Assembly: GCA_031367325.1 (NCBI GenBank)
Contig: JANLPQ010000097.1
Span: 1 to 64,000 of the forward strand
DNA: 64,000 nucleotides
Direction of reading: 5' to 3'
DNA from: JAAFIP01 sp031367325
Lineage (GTDB): Bacteria > Pseudomonadota > Gammaproteobacteria > Burkholderiales > Burkholderiaceae_C
In this document: piece by piece, positions 1 to 8,794 of the stretch
Layout: the number at the start of each line of letters is the position of its first letter
How positions within the stretch are numbered: position 1 is the first letter of the stretch
Position numbers and translations under genes: made by a program
Notes under the pieces: model-generated
The model's database searches: none
What the model was told of the DNA's origin: nothing
Seen by the model: only the letters and a program-made list of their open reading frames with translations

Positions 1-630
1 AAAGGTTTCCAGCCGGATGGCGACGCGGTCAATATCCCGCGCAAAGCGGTTGTACGCCACGACGGCTGGGATGGCGGCGAAGAGGCCAATGGCGGTGGCC
101 ACCAACGCCTCCGCGATGCCAGGGGCCACCGTAGCCAAAGTTACCTGCTGGAGCGAGGCCAAGCCGGTAAAGGCATGCATGATGCCCCATACCGTGCCAA
201 ACAGGCCGACGTAAGGCGAGACTGAGCCGACCGACGCGAGGAACGATAAATTCGTTTCCACCACGTCCATCTCACGCTGAAAGCTCGCTCGCATGGCGCG
301 GCGTGCGCCGTCCATCAGGGTAGAGGTGTCGGCAATGCGGCGTTCGCGCAGTTTTTGGTATTCACGCATGCCGCTGGCAAATATGCGCTCCATCGGGCCA
401 GAGTGTTTGGCGTTTTGCGCTGCTGACTGGAATAGCTCATTAAGCGACGTGCCTGACCAAAACTCACGCTCAAACTCGTCATTAAGCGACCTGATTTTGC
501 GTAGCGAGATAATTTTGCGAAATATGGCAGCCCAACTGGCCACCGACACCACAAGCAGTAGCAGCATCACAGCCTGCACCACAAAGCTGGCGTTCAGCAC
601 CAGGTGCAGTATGGATAAATCTTGGGTCAC
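1..630 (-). CDS. tolQ: TolQ, Tol-Pal proton channel subunit (3' end off the window)
   Basis: TolQ is the inner-membrane MotA/TolQ/ExbB-type channel subunit that, with TolR, uses the proton motive force to drive TolA in outer-membrane constriction at division. 210 codons are present and the C-terminus lies beyond the left edge. Visible are an N-terminal hydrophobic helix (about residues 14-37), a long cytoplasmic segment, and the family signature PYVGLFGTVWGIM at the second helix, followed by a third helix (AIGLFAAIPAVVAYNRFA). The start is GTG at 628-630; it overlaps the ybgC stop in a GTGA quartet, so translation is probably coupled. The ybgC-tolQ order is the classical tol operon order. Confidence 0.93.
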   Translation of the reverse strand, partial: MTQDLSILHLVLNASFVVQAVMLLLLVVSVASWAAIFRKIISLRKIRSLNDEFEREFWSGTSLNELFQSAAQNAKHSGPMERIFASGMREYQKLRERRIADTSTLMDGARRAMRASFQREMDVVETNLSFLASVGSVSPYVGLFGTVWGIMHAFTGLASLQQVTLATVAPGIAEALVATAIGLFAAIPAVVAYNRFARDIDRVAIRLETF

Positions 631-1130
631 TGTAATATCTCCATTACATGTTGTGGAATTCGGCTGGGCCTGAAATGCTGGGCATCTACCCACGCAATAC
701 GAATCTGTCCAGAACAGACTAAGGGCAGGGCGTTAAGTTCCTGCTGAGTGTTTGTGGAATGCTCTGGTTTTAATAGCTGGTTGAGCATATTATCTGTGGG
801 TTTATTGGGTGTAATGCGCCTGATTTCTTGCGTAATAGTAAGCGTAATTCGGGTGCTTTCCGCGATACGCGCTGTAACTAAAAGTTGGTCATCTAGCCGC
901 GCGGGTTGCAGGTAGTCTAGCTGTGTGCTGCGCACCACAAACATGCCGCCTACTTGGCCCTCGGGTGGGTTGCGCAACACGTTTTGCGATATGCCCAGCG
1001 ACCGCAGCCATTCGGTGCGGGCACGCTCCATAAATTTAAGATAGTTGGCGTAGAAAACGATGCCACCCGCATCGGTGTCTTCCCAGTACACGCGCACGGG
1101 CCAAGTAAACAGTTCTGATGCGCCGCTCAA
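627..1130 (-). CDS. ybgC: YbgC, tol-pal-associated acyl-CoA thioesterase
   Basis: Hotdog-fold thioesterase encoded at the head of tol-pal operons; family members hydrolyse acyl-CoA/acyl-ACP. The catalytic signature DTDAGGIVFYANYL lies near residues 18-31. The start is TTG at 1128-1130, overlapping the upstream aminotransferase stop (TTGA), which supports coupling. The protein is 167 residues against roughly 130-140 for the family. The excess sits at about residues 100-128, and part of it (about 107-121) is encoded by a copy of the dispersed repeat at 768-811. The fold continues after the insert (CSGQIRIAWVD), so the enzyme is probably intact with an enlarged loop. Confidence 0.92.
   Translation of the reverse strand: MSGASELFTWPVRVYWEDTDAGGIVFYANYLKFMERARTEWLRSLGISQNVLRNPPEGQVGGMFVVRSTQLDYLQPARLDDQLLVTARIAESTRITLTITQEIRRITPNKPTDNMLNQLLKPEHSTNTQQELNALPLVCSGQIRIAWVDAQHFRPSRIPQHVMEILQ
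768..811 (-). repeat. Dispersed repeat copy inside ybgC
   Basis: On the minus strand this reads CCAATAAACCC, a diverged spacer, TGCTCAACCAGCTAT and TTAAAA. It matches the layout of the fuller copies at 49360 and 61411. It is read in frame as ATG CTC AAC CAG CTA in an enlarged loop of YbgC. One core base (G to C) differs from the consensus. Confidence 0.7.
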
Positions 1131-2362
1131 GCCAATACCTTTTGCATACGGGCTACGGCAGTTTGCAAATCAGCCATCGAGCTGGCGGTAGAAAAGCGCA
1201 CAAACTGGTGGGTAGAGTCTGTGCCAAAGTCGCGCCCTGGTGTGATGGCCACATGAGCGCGGTGCATCATTTCAAAACAAAAATCCCAGCTGCCACCTGT
1301 ACCTGTGCCAGTACTCGCGCCTGACGATGCTTGCACGCCCAGCTTGGTTTGAATTTTGGAGCAATCAGCATACACATAGAAAGCGCCATCAGGCTCTACT
1401 GGCACCTCAAACCCTAGGTTGCGCAGGGCAGGGATAAAGTAGTCGCGCCTAGCTTTAAACTCGGCGCGACGCTTTTCATATTCAGCAATGCTTTCGCTGT
1501 CAAAGCACGCTAGCGCCGCATGCTGGGCCACCGTGCTGGGGCAGATATACAGGTTTTGCGCCAAACGCTCTACCACGCTGACCAATGCATCGGGCACGAC
1601 CAGCCAGCCTAGGCGCCAGCCTGTCATGCCGAAGTATTTGCTAAAGCTGTTGATGCTGATGATCTGGTCGTCTATTTCTAGCGCGCTGCGGCCAAAGGTG
1701 GCGTCGTGGCTCAGGCCCAGATAAATCTCGTCAATCATCGTCACGCCACCGCGTGTGCTGACCACATTGTGAATGCGCCGCAACTCGTCAGGGTGGATGG
1801 AGGTGCCTGTGGGGTTGGAAGGGGAGGCGAGTAAAACGCCACGTGTTTTATCGGTCCAAGCCGCCTCTACCTTAGCCGCCGTCAGTTGAAAACGCTCTTG
1901 TGGCGTACAAGCAATCAGCTTGGCCGTGCCTTCTGCTGCGCTGACAAAATGGCGGTTGCACGGGTAGCTGGGGTCGGGCATCAGTACTTCGTCACCCGCC
2001 TCGACCAGCGCCAAGCAGGCAAGCTGCAGCGCAGCAGAAGCACCGGCAGTCAGCACAATGCGCCGCGCGGGCACTTGTATGTTAAACCGGCTGGCATACC
2101 ATGCGCTAATAAGCTCGCGCAGCGGGGCCAAGCCGGTGGCTTGCGTGTACTGGGTGTGGCCCGCACGTATGGCCCGCTGGCCAGCCTCTTGCACCAAAGG
2201 CGGGGCCGAAAAGTCAGGCTCGCCAATGTTTAAGAAAATCATCGGCTTATCGGTGTGCGCAGACTGCGCGGCCAACGCTTGCGCAGCCTTGGCTACCTCC
2301 ATTACATAAAACGGTTCAATTTTTTGTGCGCGCTGGGAGATGCGCATGGGCGATGCGTTCAC
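1127..2362 (-). CDS. Pyridoxal-phosphate aminotransferase, class I/II
   Basis: Fold-type I aminotransferase of 411 residues, cytoplasmic. Visible are the substrate-binding region NIGEPDFSAPP (45-55), the SPSNPTG motif (180-186), the cofactor Asp in MIDEIYLGL (209-217) and the PLP-binding Lys242 in SFSKYFGMTGWRLGW. This pattern fits the aspartate/alanine-type aminotransferases; the amino-acid substrate cannot be read from sequence. Start is GTG at 2360-2362, three bases after the nusB stop. A Ser/Gly/Thr-rich insert (GASTGTGTGG, near residue 350) in the small domain looks like a lineage-specific loop. It lies between nusB and ybgC in one apparent operon. Confidence 0.88.
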   Translation of the reverse strand: MNASPMRISQRAQKIEPFYVMEVAKAAQALAAQSAHTDKPMIFLNIGEPDFSAPPLVQEAGQRAIRAGHTQYTQATGLAPLRELISAWYASRFNIQVPARRIVLTAGASAALQLACLALVEAGDEVLMPDPSYPCNRHFVSAAEGTAKLIACTPQERFQLTAAKVEAAWTDKTRGVLLASPSNPTGTSIHPDELRRIHNVVSTRGGVTMIDEIYLGLSHDATFGRSALEIDDQIISINSFSKYFGMTGWRLGWLVVPDALVSVVERLAQNLYICPSTVAQHAALACFDSESIAEYEKRRAEFKARRDYFIPALRNLGFEVPVEPDGAFYVYADCSKIQTKLGVQASSGASTGTGTGGSWDFCFEMMHRAHVAITPGRDFGTDSTHQFVRFSTASSMADLQTAVARMQKVLA

Positions 2363-2365
2363 TGG

Positions 2366-2977
2366 CTAGCTTGACTTTTCAGCGTTGTCAGCGCCGTCAG
2401 CTTTGGCTGCTTTGCCGGTGTGCTTGTTGCTAGGCGCTTTGTCGTTAGCCACCTCAGCGGTGCGCAGCAAAGGCGCTAGTTTGTTAAGCACGCCGTTAAC
2501 ATATTTATGCCCGTCGGTGCCGCCAAAGGCTTTGGCTTGCTCGATGTATTCGTTGAGCACCACACGCCATGGTACGTCTAGGCAATGCTCTAGCTCGTAC
2601 GCGCCCAGCCACATCACTGCGCGCTCTACCGGCGATATTTCAGCCAAGGGGCGGTCTAGATGCGGCACGATGTAGGCGTCCAGTGCTGCAGCATGGTCTA
2701 CACAGCCGTGAAACAGTGCGTCAAAGTGCGCAGCGTCTGCTTTGCTAAAGCCTTGCAGGTCGCGCGTGAAGATGTCGATATCGTCCGAGTCATTCTTACC
2801 TACTAGGTGCTGGTACAAGGCCTGAATAGCAAACTCGCGTGCACGCGTGCGGCCTGAGCGCACAGGGGCTTTGGATGCAGTAGATTTAACTGTAGGCTTG
2901 CCTGCGGGCGGCGCTGAATGGCTGGTAGCTTGGGCGGCAGAGGCTGCAACCGGGCCTGCTGGTGTAATGCTGATCAT
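2366..2977 (-). CDS. nusB: Transcription antitermination factor NusB
   Basis: NusB binds boxA RNA with NusE (S10) in rRNA antitermination complexes. The core begins near residue 42 (RTRAREFAIQALYQ) and runs through the C-terminal motif NEYIEQAKAFGGTDGHKYVNGVLNKLA. The protein is 203 residues, longer than the usual 140-150, because of an Ala/Ser/Pro-rich N-terminal extension of about 40 residues and a charged C-terminal tail; both look disordered. The ATG overlaps the ribH stop (ATGA). The ribH-nusB pairing is common in proteobacteria. Confidence 0.95.
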   Translation of the reverse strand: MISITPAGPVAASAAQATSHSAPPAGKPTVKSTASKAPVRSGRTRAREFAIQALYQHLVGKNDSDDIDIFTRDLQGFSKADAAHFDALFHGCVDHAAALDAYIVPHLDRPLAEISPVERAVMWLGAYELEHCLDVPWRVVLNEYIEQAKAFGGTDGHKYVNGVLNKLAPLLRTAEVANDKAPSNKHTGKAAKADGADNAEKSS

Positions 2978-3444
2978 GCTAGCTCGTTCAGTAAATTAGC
3001 CATCTCCACAGCCACGCGCGCGGCATCGGTGCCTTTGTCGGTTTGGCGGGCGATGGCTTGGGGCAAGTTTTCGGTGGTAATGATGGCGTTGGCAATAGGC
3101 AGCTTGTAATCCAGCGATACTTTGCTCACGCCTGCGCCAGACTCATTGGCTACCAGTTCAAAGTGGTAGGTTTCGCCGCGCACAATGCAGCCTATGGCTA
3201 TCAGCGCATCGTATTTGTTTTGTTCAGCCAGAGCTTGCAGGGCCACCGGCACTTCTAATGCACCGGGTACATAGAAGTGGTCAACATGTCTTTCGATAAC
3301 GCCCAATACGGCCAATTCTTTTTTGCAAGCGGCAGCCAGCGCGTTGGTAATGTCTTCGTTAAAACGCGCTTGCACTATGCCGATGTACAGCTTGCGCCCA
3401 TCCAACATGCCACCTGCGGCTTTGCCTTTATCTGCTCCAAACAT
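2974..3444 (-). CDS. ribH: 6,7-dimethyl-8-ribityllumazine synthase
   Basis: Penultimate enzyme of riboflavin synthesis; it condenses 5-amino-6-ribitylaminouracil with 3,4-dihydroxy-2-butanone 4-phosphate in a large cytoplasmic oligomer. 156 residues, the normal length. The substrate-contacting segments are visible: ARFN near residue 27, PGALEVP, GCIVRGETYHFE (with the catalytic His) and SLDYKLPIANAIITTEN. It lies 27 bp downstream of ribBX in the rib cluster. Confidence 0.96.
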   Translation of the reverse strand: MFGADKGKAAGGMLDGRKLYIGIVQARFNEDITNALAAACKKELAVLGVIERHVDHFYVPGALEVPVALQALAEQNKYDALIAIGCIVRGETYHFELVANESGAGVSKVSLDYKLPIANAIITTENLPQAIARQTDKGTDAARVAVEMANLLNELA

Positions 3445-3471
3445 GGGTGCGCGTCCTTTTTATATGATTAA

Positions 3472-4611
3472 TTATTTAGCGTTGGCAATAAAACCGGCAA
3501 CTTCCAGGCCATAGCCCACCATGCTGGGCATGCGGCGCGGCTGGCCCATCAGCATCATGCGGGTGACGCCTACTTCGCGCAAGATCTGCGCGCCAATACC
3601 GTAGGTGCGCAGGTCCATCTTGCCGCGCACAGGCGCTTGCGATGCAGTAGCTACACCTTCAAACTGCGCTACCAATTGCGCAGCACTCTCGCCGCAGTTC
3701 AGTAGTACGGCTACACCGCGGCCTTGCGCAGAGATGTACTTTAAGCTGGCGTCCAAGCTCCAGCTGTGCATAGTGCGGTTAACCTCTAGCGCGTCTAGCA
3801 CGCTCAGCGGTTCGTGCACGCGGGCGGCAATGGTGTCGCCTTCGCCCCACTGGCCTTTGACCAGTGCAATGTGCACGCCTTGGCTGGGTTTGTCTTTAAA
3901 AGCGATGGCGGTAAATTCGCCGTAGCTGGTGTGCATGCTGCGCTGGCCTATTTTTGTCACCAGGCTTTCCACGCGGCTGCGGTGCTCTATCAAATCGGCA
4001 ATGGTGCCAATTTTTAGCCCATGTTCAGCAGCAAACAATTGCAAATCAGGCAGGCGCGCCATCGTGCCATCGTCTTTCATAATCTCGCAGATCACTGCGC
4101 TGGGGCTGCAGCCCGCCATGGCGGCTAGGTCGCAGCCTGCCTCGGTATGGCCAGCGCGCATCAGTACACCGCCGTCTACGGCCTGCAGGGGAAAGATGTG
4201 GCCGGGCTGCACCAAGTCGTCGGGCTGGGTGTTTTTAGCCACTGCGGCTTGTACCGTGCGAGCGCGGTCGGCAGCGCTAATGCCGGTGGTCACGCCTACA
4301 GCAGCTTCTATGGATACGGTGAAAGCAGTGCTGTGCTTGGTGCCGTTGCGGGTGGCCATGGGTTGCAGTTTGAGGTGTTCGCAACGCTCTCTGGTTAAGG
4401 TAAGGCATATCAACCCGCGGCCAAATCGCGCCATAAAGTTAATGGCCTCTGCACTTACATGGTCAGCCGCTAAGACTAAGTCGCCTTCGTTTTCGCGGTC
4501 TTCTTCGTCCACCAAGATTACTATTTTGCCTGCGGCCATGTCGGCCACGATGTCTTCTACTTTAGAAATTGCCACCGGTGTGAGGGCAGATTTAATAGCA
4601 TGCAGGGCCAT
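3472..4611 (-). CDS. ribB: 3,4-dihydroxy-2-butanone-4-phosphate synthase with degenerate GTP cyclohydrolase II domain (RibBX type)
   Basis: The N-terminal domain (about 1-210) is a complete DHBP synthase, which converts ribulose 5-phosphate to the four-carbon precursor of riboflavin: VDEEDRENEGDLVLAAD, the ICLTLT segment and HTEAGCDLAAMAG are present. The C-terminal domain (about 218-379) aligns with GTP cyclohydrolase II (start YGEFTAIAF, GRGVAVLL, end YGIGAQILREVGV and GYGLEVAGF). It lacks the zinc-binding C-x10-C-x-C cluster and the RQEGRG catalytic stretch, so GTP cyclohydrolase activity is very unlikely. Such fusions are known as RibBX; a separate RibA must exist elsewhere. It sits 26 bp after ribE. 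Confidence 0.93.
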   Translation of the reverse strand: MALHAIKSALTPVAISKVEDIVADMAAGKIVILVDEEDRENEGDLVLAADHVSAEAINFMARFGRGLICLTLTRERCEHLKLQPMATRNGTKHSTAFTVSIEAAVGVTTGISAADRARTVQAAVAKNTQPDDLVQPGHIFPLQAVDGGVLMRAGHTEAGCDLAAMAGCSPSAVICEIMKDDGTMARLPDLQLFAAEHGLKIGTIADLIEHRSRVESLVTKIGQRSMHTSYGEFTAIAFKDKPSQGVHIALVKGQWGEGDTIAARVHEPLSVLDALEVNRTMHSWSLDASLKYISAQGRGVAVLLNCGESAAQLVAQFEGVATASQAPVRGKMDLRTYGIGAQILREVGVTRMMLMGQPRRMPSMVGYGLEVAGFIANAK

Positions 4612-4637
4612 GGTGTGTGTCCTTTACTTGAAGGTAT

Positions 4638-5297
4638 TTAATGTGTTGTGGCCGCAGTGCTGACGGCAGTATTGGCGGTGCTGGCCAGCGACAGCATACG
4701 CTCTACGTAGCGGGCGACAGTATCAATTTCTACGTTGACCTTTGAGCCTGCTTTCAGCGACCCCAGCGCCGTATTAGTTACCGTGTGCGGAATCAAATTA
4801 ATGCTGACTTCGCACCCACCGGCTATGTCTTGCACGCTGTTGACGGTAAGGCTTACGCCGTTAATGGTGATAGAGCCTTTGTAGGCTAGATATTTAGTCA
4901 AAGCATGCGGTGTGGTCACGCGCAGCTCCCAGCTTTCGCCCACCTGTGCAAAGTAGCTAACAGTGCCCACGCCGTCTACATGGCCGCTAACTATATGGCC
5001 GCCCAAACGGTCGTTGGCACGCAAGGCTTTTTCTAGGTTAACTTGGCCCAAGGCGTCCAAATCTGCCGTTTTATCCAGCGATTCGGCAGAAATGTCGATA
5101 GTAAATTGCAGTGCAGTTTTGTCTAGCGTGGTGACCGTCATGCACGCACCGTTAAGCGCAATGCTGTCACCCAAGCCAACGTCGTCCAAATACCCAGTGG
5201 GCGCAGCAATAGTTAAGCGCTTGCCATGGAAAGAGCTGCTGCCGAGCGGGTGGATAGCGGCGATGCGCCCCACACCTGTAATGATGCCTGTAAACAT
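4638..5297 (-). CDS. ribE: Riboflavin synthase, alpha subunit
   Basis: Dismutates two lumazine molecules to riboflavin. 219 residues, built as two similar lumazine-binding barrels: the first opens with MFTGIITGVGRI, the second with GHIVSGHVDGVG near residue 100, and each has its own substrate-binding segment (LNGACMTVT and INGVSLTVN). It appears to be the first gene of the ribE-ribBX-ribH-nusB run. No FMN riboswitch is visible upstream. Confidence 0.96.
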   Translation of the reverse strand: MFTGIITGVGRIAAIHPLGSSSFHGKRLTIAAPTGYLDDVGLGDSIALNGACMTVTTLDKTALQFTIDISAESLDKTADLDALGQVNLEKALRANDRLGGHIVSGHVDGVGTVSYFAQVGESWELRVTTPHALTKYLAYKGSITINGVSLTVNSVQDIAGGCEVSINLIPHTVTNTALGSLKAGSKVNVEIDTVARYVERMLSLASTANTAVSTAATTH

Positions 5298-5510
5298 AAC
5301 TCTATTTTCGCAGGGTTTAGCCTCGCTTGCCCTGTTTGCGGGGCATAAACCTGTAATTTAACAGTGCAGCGATGGGTAGTGGTCATGCTAAACGCTGCAA
5401 ATTAGTCGTGCCTGAGAGGCCTGCGCTTGCAATCGGGCTAAAACTTTATGCGCTACTCAAGCCAAATAGGGACACACTGAAACGTTATATTTTCAAAGCT
5501 ATTAGCCCTT

Positions 5511-5552
5511 AAACCTAAGTAAATCATGCTCAAGCAGCTATTAAATTTATAG
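5511..5552 (+). repeat. Dispersed repeat copy between ribE and tdk
   Basis: Long copy: AAACCTAAGTAAATC, then the core TGCTCAAGCAGCTAT, then TAAATTTATAG, which gives the CTAT...ATAG second arm. It starts about 10 bp beyond the tdk stop, in the 265-bp space between tdk and ribE. The rest of that space shows nothing I can name. Confidence 0.88.
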
Positions 5553-5562
5553 TATCTTGCAG

Positions 5563-6141
5563 TCACTTCAAATAAAAACAATCGGGGCATAGCCCGCGGT
5601 AGCGTGTGTTGCCACCGATCAGCACTTGCTCGCCCTCGCGTACACGGTCGCCATCGTCGTTAAAGCGGGCGTTCATACTGGCTTTTTTGCCGCATTCGCA
5701 AATGGTTTTCATCTCTTCGATGTCATCAGCCAGCACCAACAAGGTGGCAGAGCCTGCAAACGCGTTGCCCAAAAAATCGCTGCGCAGGCCGTAGCACATG
5801 ACGGGGGTGTCGTACGCATGCGCCCAACGGTGAAGCTCTTGCACTTGCATAGGGGTTAAAAACTGTGCCTCATCAATCAATACACATGACAGCTTAGCTG
5901 CCCACTTGGCCTGCTGTGCGTGGGCAATGCGTTCGGCCATGCTATGGCCAGCGTTGAAGGTAATAGCTTCCCGTGAGAGGCCCAAGCGAGACGATATTAG
6001 GCCTACACCACCGCGCGTGTCTAGCTCAGCTGTCAGCAGCACCACTGCCATTCCACGCTCTTCGTAGTTATACGCAGCTTGCAACAGCGCGGTGGATTTG
6101 CCTGCGTTCATTGCGGCGTAGCGGAAATACAGTTTGGCCAT
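5563..6141 (-). CDS. tdk: Thymidine kinase (type II)
   Basis: Salvage kinase converting thymidine to dTMP. 192 residues from the chosen ATG, matching the E. coli-type enzyme from its first residues (MAKLYFRYAAMNAGKST, including the P-loop). The DEAQFL Walker B/lasso segment, CYGLRSDF and the zinc-binding lasso Cys pairs (CECGKKASM and CPDC at the C-terminus) are all present. A longer frame starting at 6234 would add 31 residues with no family support and run into the divergent promoter region. It diverges from the MFS gene. Confidence 0.94.
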   Translation of the reverse strand: MAKLYFRYAAMNAGKSTALLQAAYNYEERGMAVVLLTAELDTRGGVGLISSRLGLSREAITFNAGHSMAERIAHAQQAKWAAKLSCVLIDEAQFLTPMQVQELHRWAHAYDTPVMCYGLRSDFLGNAFAGSATLLVLADDIEEMKTICECGKKASMNARFNDDGDRVREGEQVLIGGNTRYRGLCPDCFYLK

Positions 6142-6268
6142 AGTGTGAGGTTGGGTTACTAGTGCTGTTGTGCAAGTGCCCTTAAGTATACGTAATGGCT
6201 GCGTTGTGCTCTGCACGGTCGCTGGCTTGATCATGCTTTAATCTGAGCCAAGCTCATTAGGAGGCAGT

Positions 6269-7564
6269 ATGGCCATTTTCAGTCAAGACGCGCTGAACCC
6301 CGGCGTAAAAAAGCGCGAGGTGTTTGGCTGGGCGATGTATGACTTTGCCAACTCGGGCTACACCACGGTGGTGATCACGGCAGTGTTTGCGGCGTATTTT
6401 GTGGGCGGTATTGCCCAAGGCGCGCAATGGGCCACATTTGCCTGGACATTGGCGCTGAGTATTTCGTACGCCATCGTCATGCTGACCATGCCCAGCTTGG
6501 GTGCGTACGCCGACGCGCGCGCCAACAAAAAGAAGCTGCTGATGCTGTTTACTGCAGGCTGCGTAGTGTCCACGGCCGCGCTTGCCTTTGCAGGGCCGGG
6601 TAGCGTGGCGCTGGCGTTTGTGTTGATTGTCATTTCTAACACTTTCTATAGCTACGGCGAATCGCTAACCGCTTCGTTTTTGCCCGAACTGGCCCGACCC
6701 GAAGGCATGGGAAAAGTTAGCGGCTGGGGCTGGAGCTTTGGTTACTTTGGCGGCATGCTGGCGCTGGGCATTTGCTTGGGTTATGCCATTTGGGCAGGCC
6801 AGCGTGGCATTAGCGCGAACAGCTTTGTACCCGTCACCATGCTGATCACGGCTGTCATTTATGCTGCCGCCGCGCTGGTAACTTTTAAGCTCTTGAAAGA
6901 GCGGGCTGTACCCAACCCCCAAGCTCTCCAGCAAAGCGGTTTTAAAGCGTCTTTCATTCAACTGCAAGTCACTTTTAAACAAGCACGGCGTTACCAAGAC
7001 TTTATGTGGTTGCTGTTGTGCGCGGTGTTCTACCAAGGTGGCGTGGCTGTTGCCATCACGCTGGCGGCGATTTATGCCGAGCAGGTGATTGGCTTTAAAC
7101 AGCAAGAGACTATGGTGCTGATATTTGTACTAAACCTTGCCGCCGCCGCTGGTGCGTTTGGCTGCGGTTATTTGCAAGACCGCGTGGGCCACAAACTTGC
7201 ACTGGGCCTGACCATAGTGGGTTGGGCCGCCACCTGTGTGATTGCTGCCCTGACCACTACCAAAGGTGGCTTTTGGTACGCCGCCGCGTTGGCTGGCCTG
7301 TGCATGGGCAGCAGCCAGTCCGCAGGCCGCGCGATGGCGGGCATGCTGTCCCCGATCAAGCAAACCGCAGAGTTTTTCGGTCTGTGGACCTTTGCCACCC
7401 GGCTGGCCAGCATCGTGGGGCCATTGACCTATGGTGCGATTACATGGGCCACGGGGGGCAACCAGCGTATTGCGATTGCGTCTACTGCAGTGCTGTTTGT
7501 GATGGGACTGGTGATTTTGCAGAAAGTCGATATGGGACGGGGGCGGGCGGCTGCGCAGGCTTGA
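6269..7564 (+). CDS. UMF1-family MFS transporter
   Basis: Integral inner-membrane protein of 431 residues with about 12 hydrophobic segments. It has the signature of the UMF1/Atg22-like branch of the major facilitator superfamily: EVFGWAMYDFANSGYTTVV near residue 18 and a long SFLPELARPEGMGKVSGWGWSFGYFGG stretch (residues about 135-161; split here only for description). The substrate of this branch is not established. A strong Shine-Dalgarno AGGAGG (6259-6264) precedes the ATG. Divergent from tdk. Confidence 0.88.
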   Translation: MAIFSQDALNPGVKKREVFGWAMYDFANSGYTTVVITAVFAAYFVGGIAQGAQWATFAWTLALSISYAIVMLTMPSLGAYADARANKKKLLMLFTAGCVVSTAALAFAGPGSVALAFVLIVISNTFYSYGESLTASFLPELARPEGMGKVSGWGWSFGYFGGMLALGICLGYAIWAGQRGISANSFVPVTMLITAVIYAAAALVTFKLLKERAVPNPQALQQSGFKASFIQLQVTFKQARRYQDFMWLLLCAVFYQGGVAVAITLAAIYAEQVIGFKQQETMVLIFVLNLAAAAGAFGCGYLQDRVGHKLALGLTIVGWAATCVIAALTTTKGGFWYAAALAGLCMGSSQSAGRAMAGMLSPIKQTAEFFGLWTFATRLASIVGPLTYGAITWATGGNQRIAIASTAVLFVMGLVILQKVDMGRGRAAAQA

Positions 7565-7804
7565 CTGTGGTTTTGCGTGAAGACCAAAATTTCATTATCG
7601 TAAGTTGCTGTGCTTGAGTAAGTCTCGCCAATGCTGTCTTATTAAAGATGATTCTTCTGAGACCGCTATTAATTCATCAGCGCCAAGTTCGACTTAGCAT
7701 GACTCAAAGTAATTCCATTGAACTTAACCAACCACATAACCAGAGTGGTTTGCCCCATCTCTAGTAAATTGGTTCCTACGGCAGATAATATATTGCTGTA
7801 AATT

Positions 7805-7816
7805 CAAACCAATTAC
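7805..7816. promoter_or_regulatory. Candidate operator shared with the mocR/puuD intergenic region
   Basis: CAAACCAATTAC, 15 bp before the agmatinase ATG, occurs identically at 11689-11700 between the divergent mocR-like and puuD genes. A near inverse copy (GTAAATTGGTT, 7764-7774) lies about 30 bp upstream. Sharing between two promoters of one pathway makes it a candidate site for the local MocR-type regulator. This is inference from two occurrences only. Confidence 0.4.
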
Positions 7817-7831
7817 CACCAAGGACACAGC

Positions 7832-8749
7832 ATGGCCATAGGACAGTTTGCGTACGCCAGCAACAGCAACCGATTTTTAGCTGCTCCCGGGCTTAAAGAC
7901 CAGCCTTTTGCTATCGCAGGCGTACCGTTTGATGGAGCCGTTACTAACCGACCTGGTGCACGCTTTGGGCCGCAAGAGATACGGCGTGCCAGCTTGATGC
8001 TGTGCGACGGGTTGCACCCTTTTTTTAACGTCACTCCCGTACACCACTTGGGCGATGCGCTGGATATGCGCCTGCCTAATGCGTCGCCACTGACCGAGGT
8101 GCGCAGCCACATACAGCAGCAAGCCAGCGCCTTGATGGCCAAACACCACTGCGTTTTTTTAGGGGGCGACCACTCGGTTACTCTACCTTTGCTGCGCGCT
8201 GCCCATGCCCGCTATGGACAAATGGCACTGGTACATTTTGATGCGCATTGCGATACTTGGACTGACCATTTTGGCGAGCCTTCAGGCCACGGTACTTGGA
8301 CTTATGAGGCTTTGAAAGAAGGCTTGGTCAGCTCACAGCACACTGTGCAAATCGGCCTGCGCTCTAGCGGCGAGCGCACCTCGAGGGAATATGTGCAGGA
8401 CCAAGGGGGACTGATTTTTGATGCCCGAGCATTGCGCGGTCTGGATGGCGTTAACTTAAAACCCATCATTGCCCAAATATTGCAGCGCGTTGGTAATAAA
8501 CCTTGCTATTTGTCGCTAGATATCGACTGCCTAGACCCTGCCTTTGCACCCGGCACCGGCACCCCGGAGCCGGGCGGTATGACCAGCTCGCAGGTGCTGA
8601 CCTTTCTAGAAGAATTGGCCCCGCTCAACATGGTCGGTATGGATTGCATGGAGGTGGCCCCCGCCTACGATCACGCTGAGCTTACCTGCAATGCGGCGGC
8701 AACATTTGTGTGGACGTACCTGTGTGGCCAAGTGGCCAAGATCCCCTAG
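7832..8749 (+). CDS. speB: Agmatinase (ureohydrolase family)
   Basis: Hydrolyses agmatine to putrescine and urea with a binuclear manganese centre. All metal ligands are recognisable: GGDHSVT, HFDAHCDTW and SLDIDCLDPAFAPGTGTPEPGG (given here as the family's third motif region, residues about 226-248). 305 residues, normal for agmatinases. A 46-bp gap separates it from the gamma-glutamylputrescine oxidase gene, consistent with feeding putrescine into that pathway. A guanidinobutyrase or related ureohydrolase activity cannot be excluded by sequence. Confidence 0.87.
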   Translation: MAIGQFAYASNSNRFLAAPGLKDQPFAIAGVPFDGAVTNRPGARFGPQEIRRASLMLCDGLHPFFNVTPVHHLGDALDMRLPNASPLTEVRSHIQQQASALMAKHHCVFLGGDHSVTLPLLRAAHARYGQMALVHFDAHCDTWTDHFGEPSGHGTWTYEALKEGLVSSQHTVQIGLRSSGERTSREYVQDQGGLIFDARALRGLDGVNLKPIIAQILQRVGNKPCYLSLDIDCLDPAFAPGTGTPEPGGMTSSQVLTFLEELAPLNMVGMDCMEVAPAYDHAELTCNAAATFVWTYLCGQVAKIP

Positions 8750-8794
8750 CTGTATATCCAGCTGATCACCCATTTACTTGGAGGCAACCGTGCC

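Noticed and set aside
5298..5562. FMN riboswitch upstream of ribE
   Set aside because: None of the conserved RFN blocks (such as the GGCGGTA-type box on the minus strand) is visible in this space; it holds a dispersed repeat instead.
6665..7105. Minus-strand open frames inside the UMF1 transporter gene
   Set aside because: Shadow frames of a coding region with clear motifs on the plus strand.
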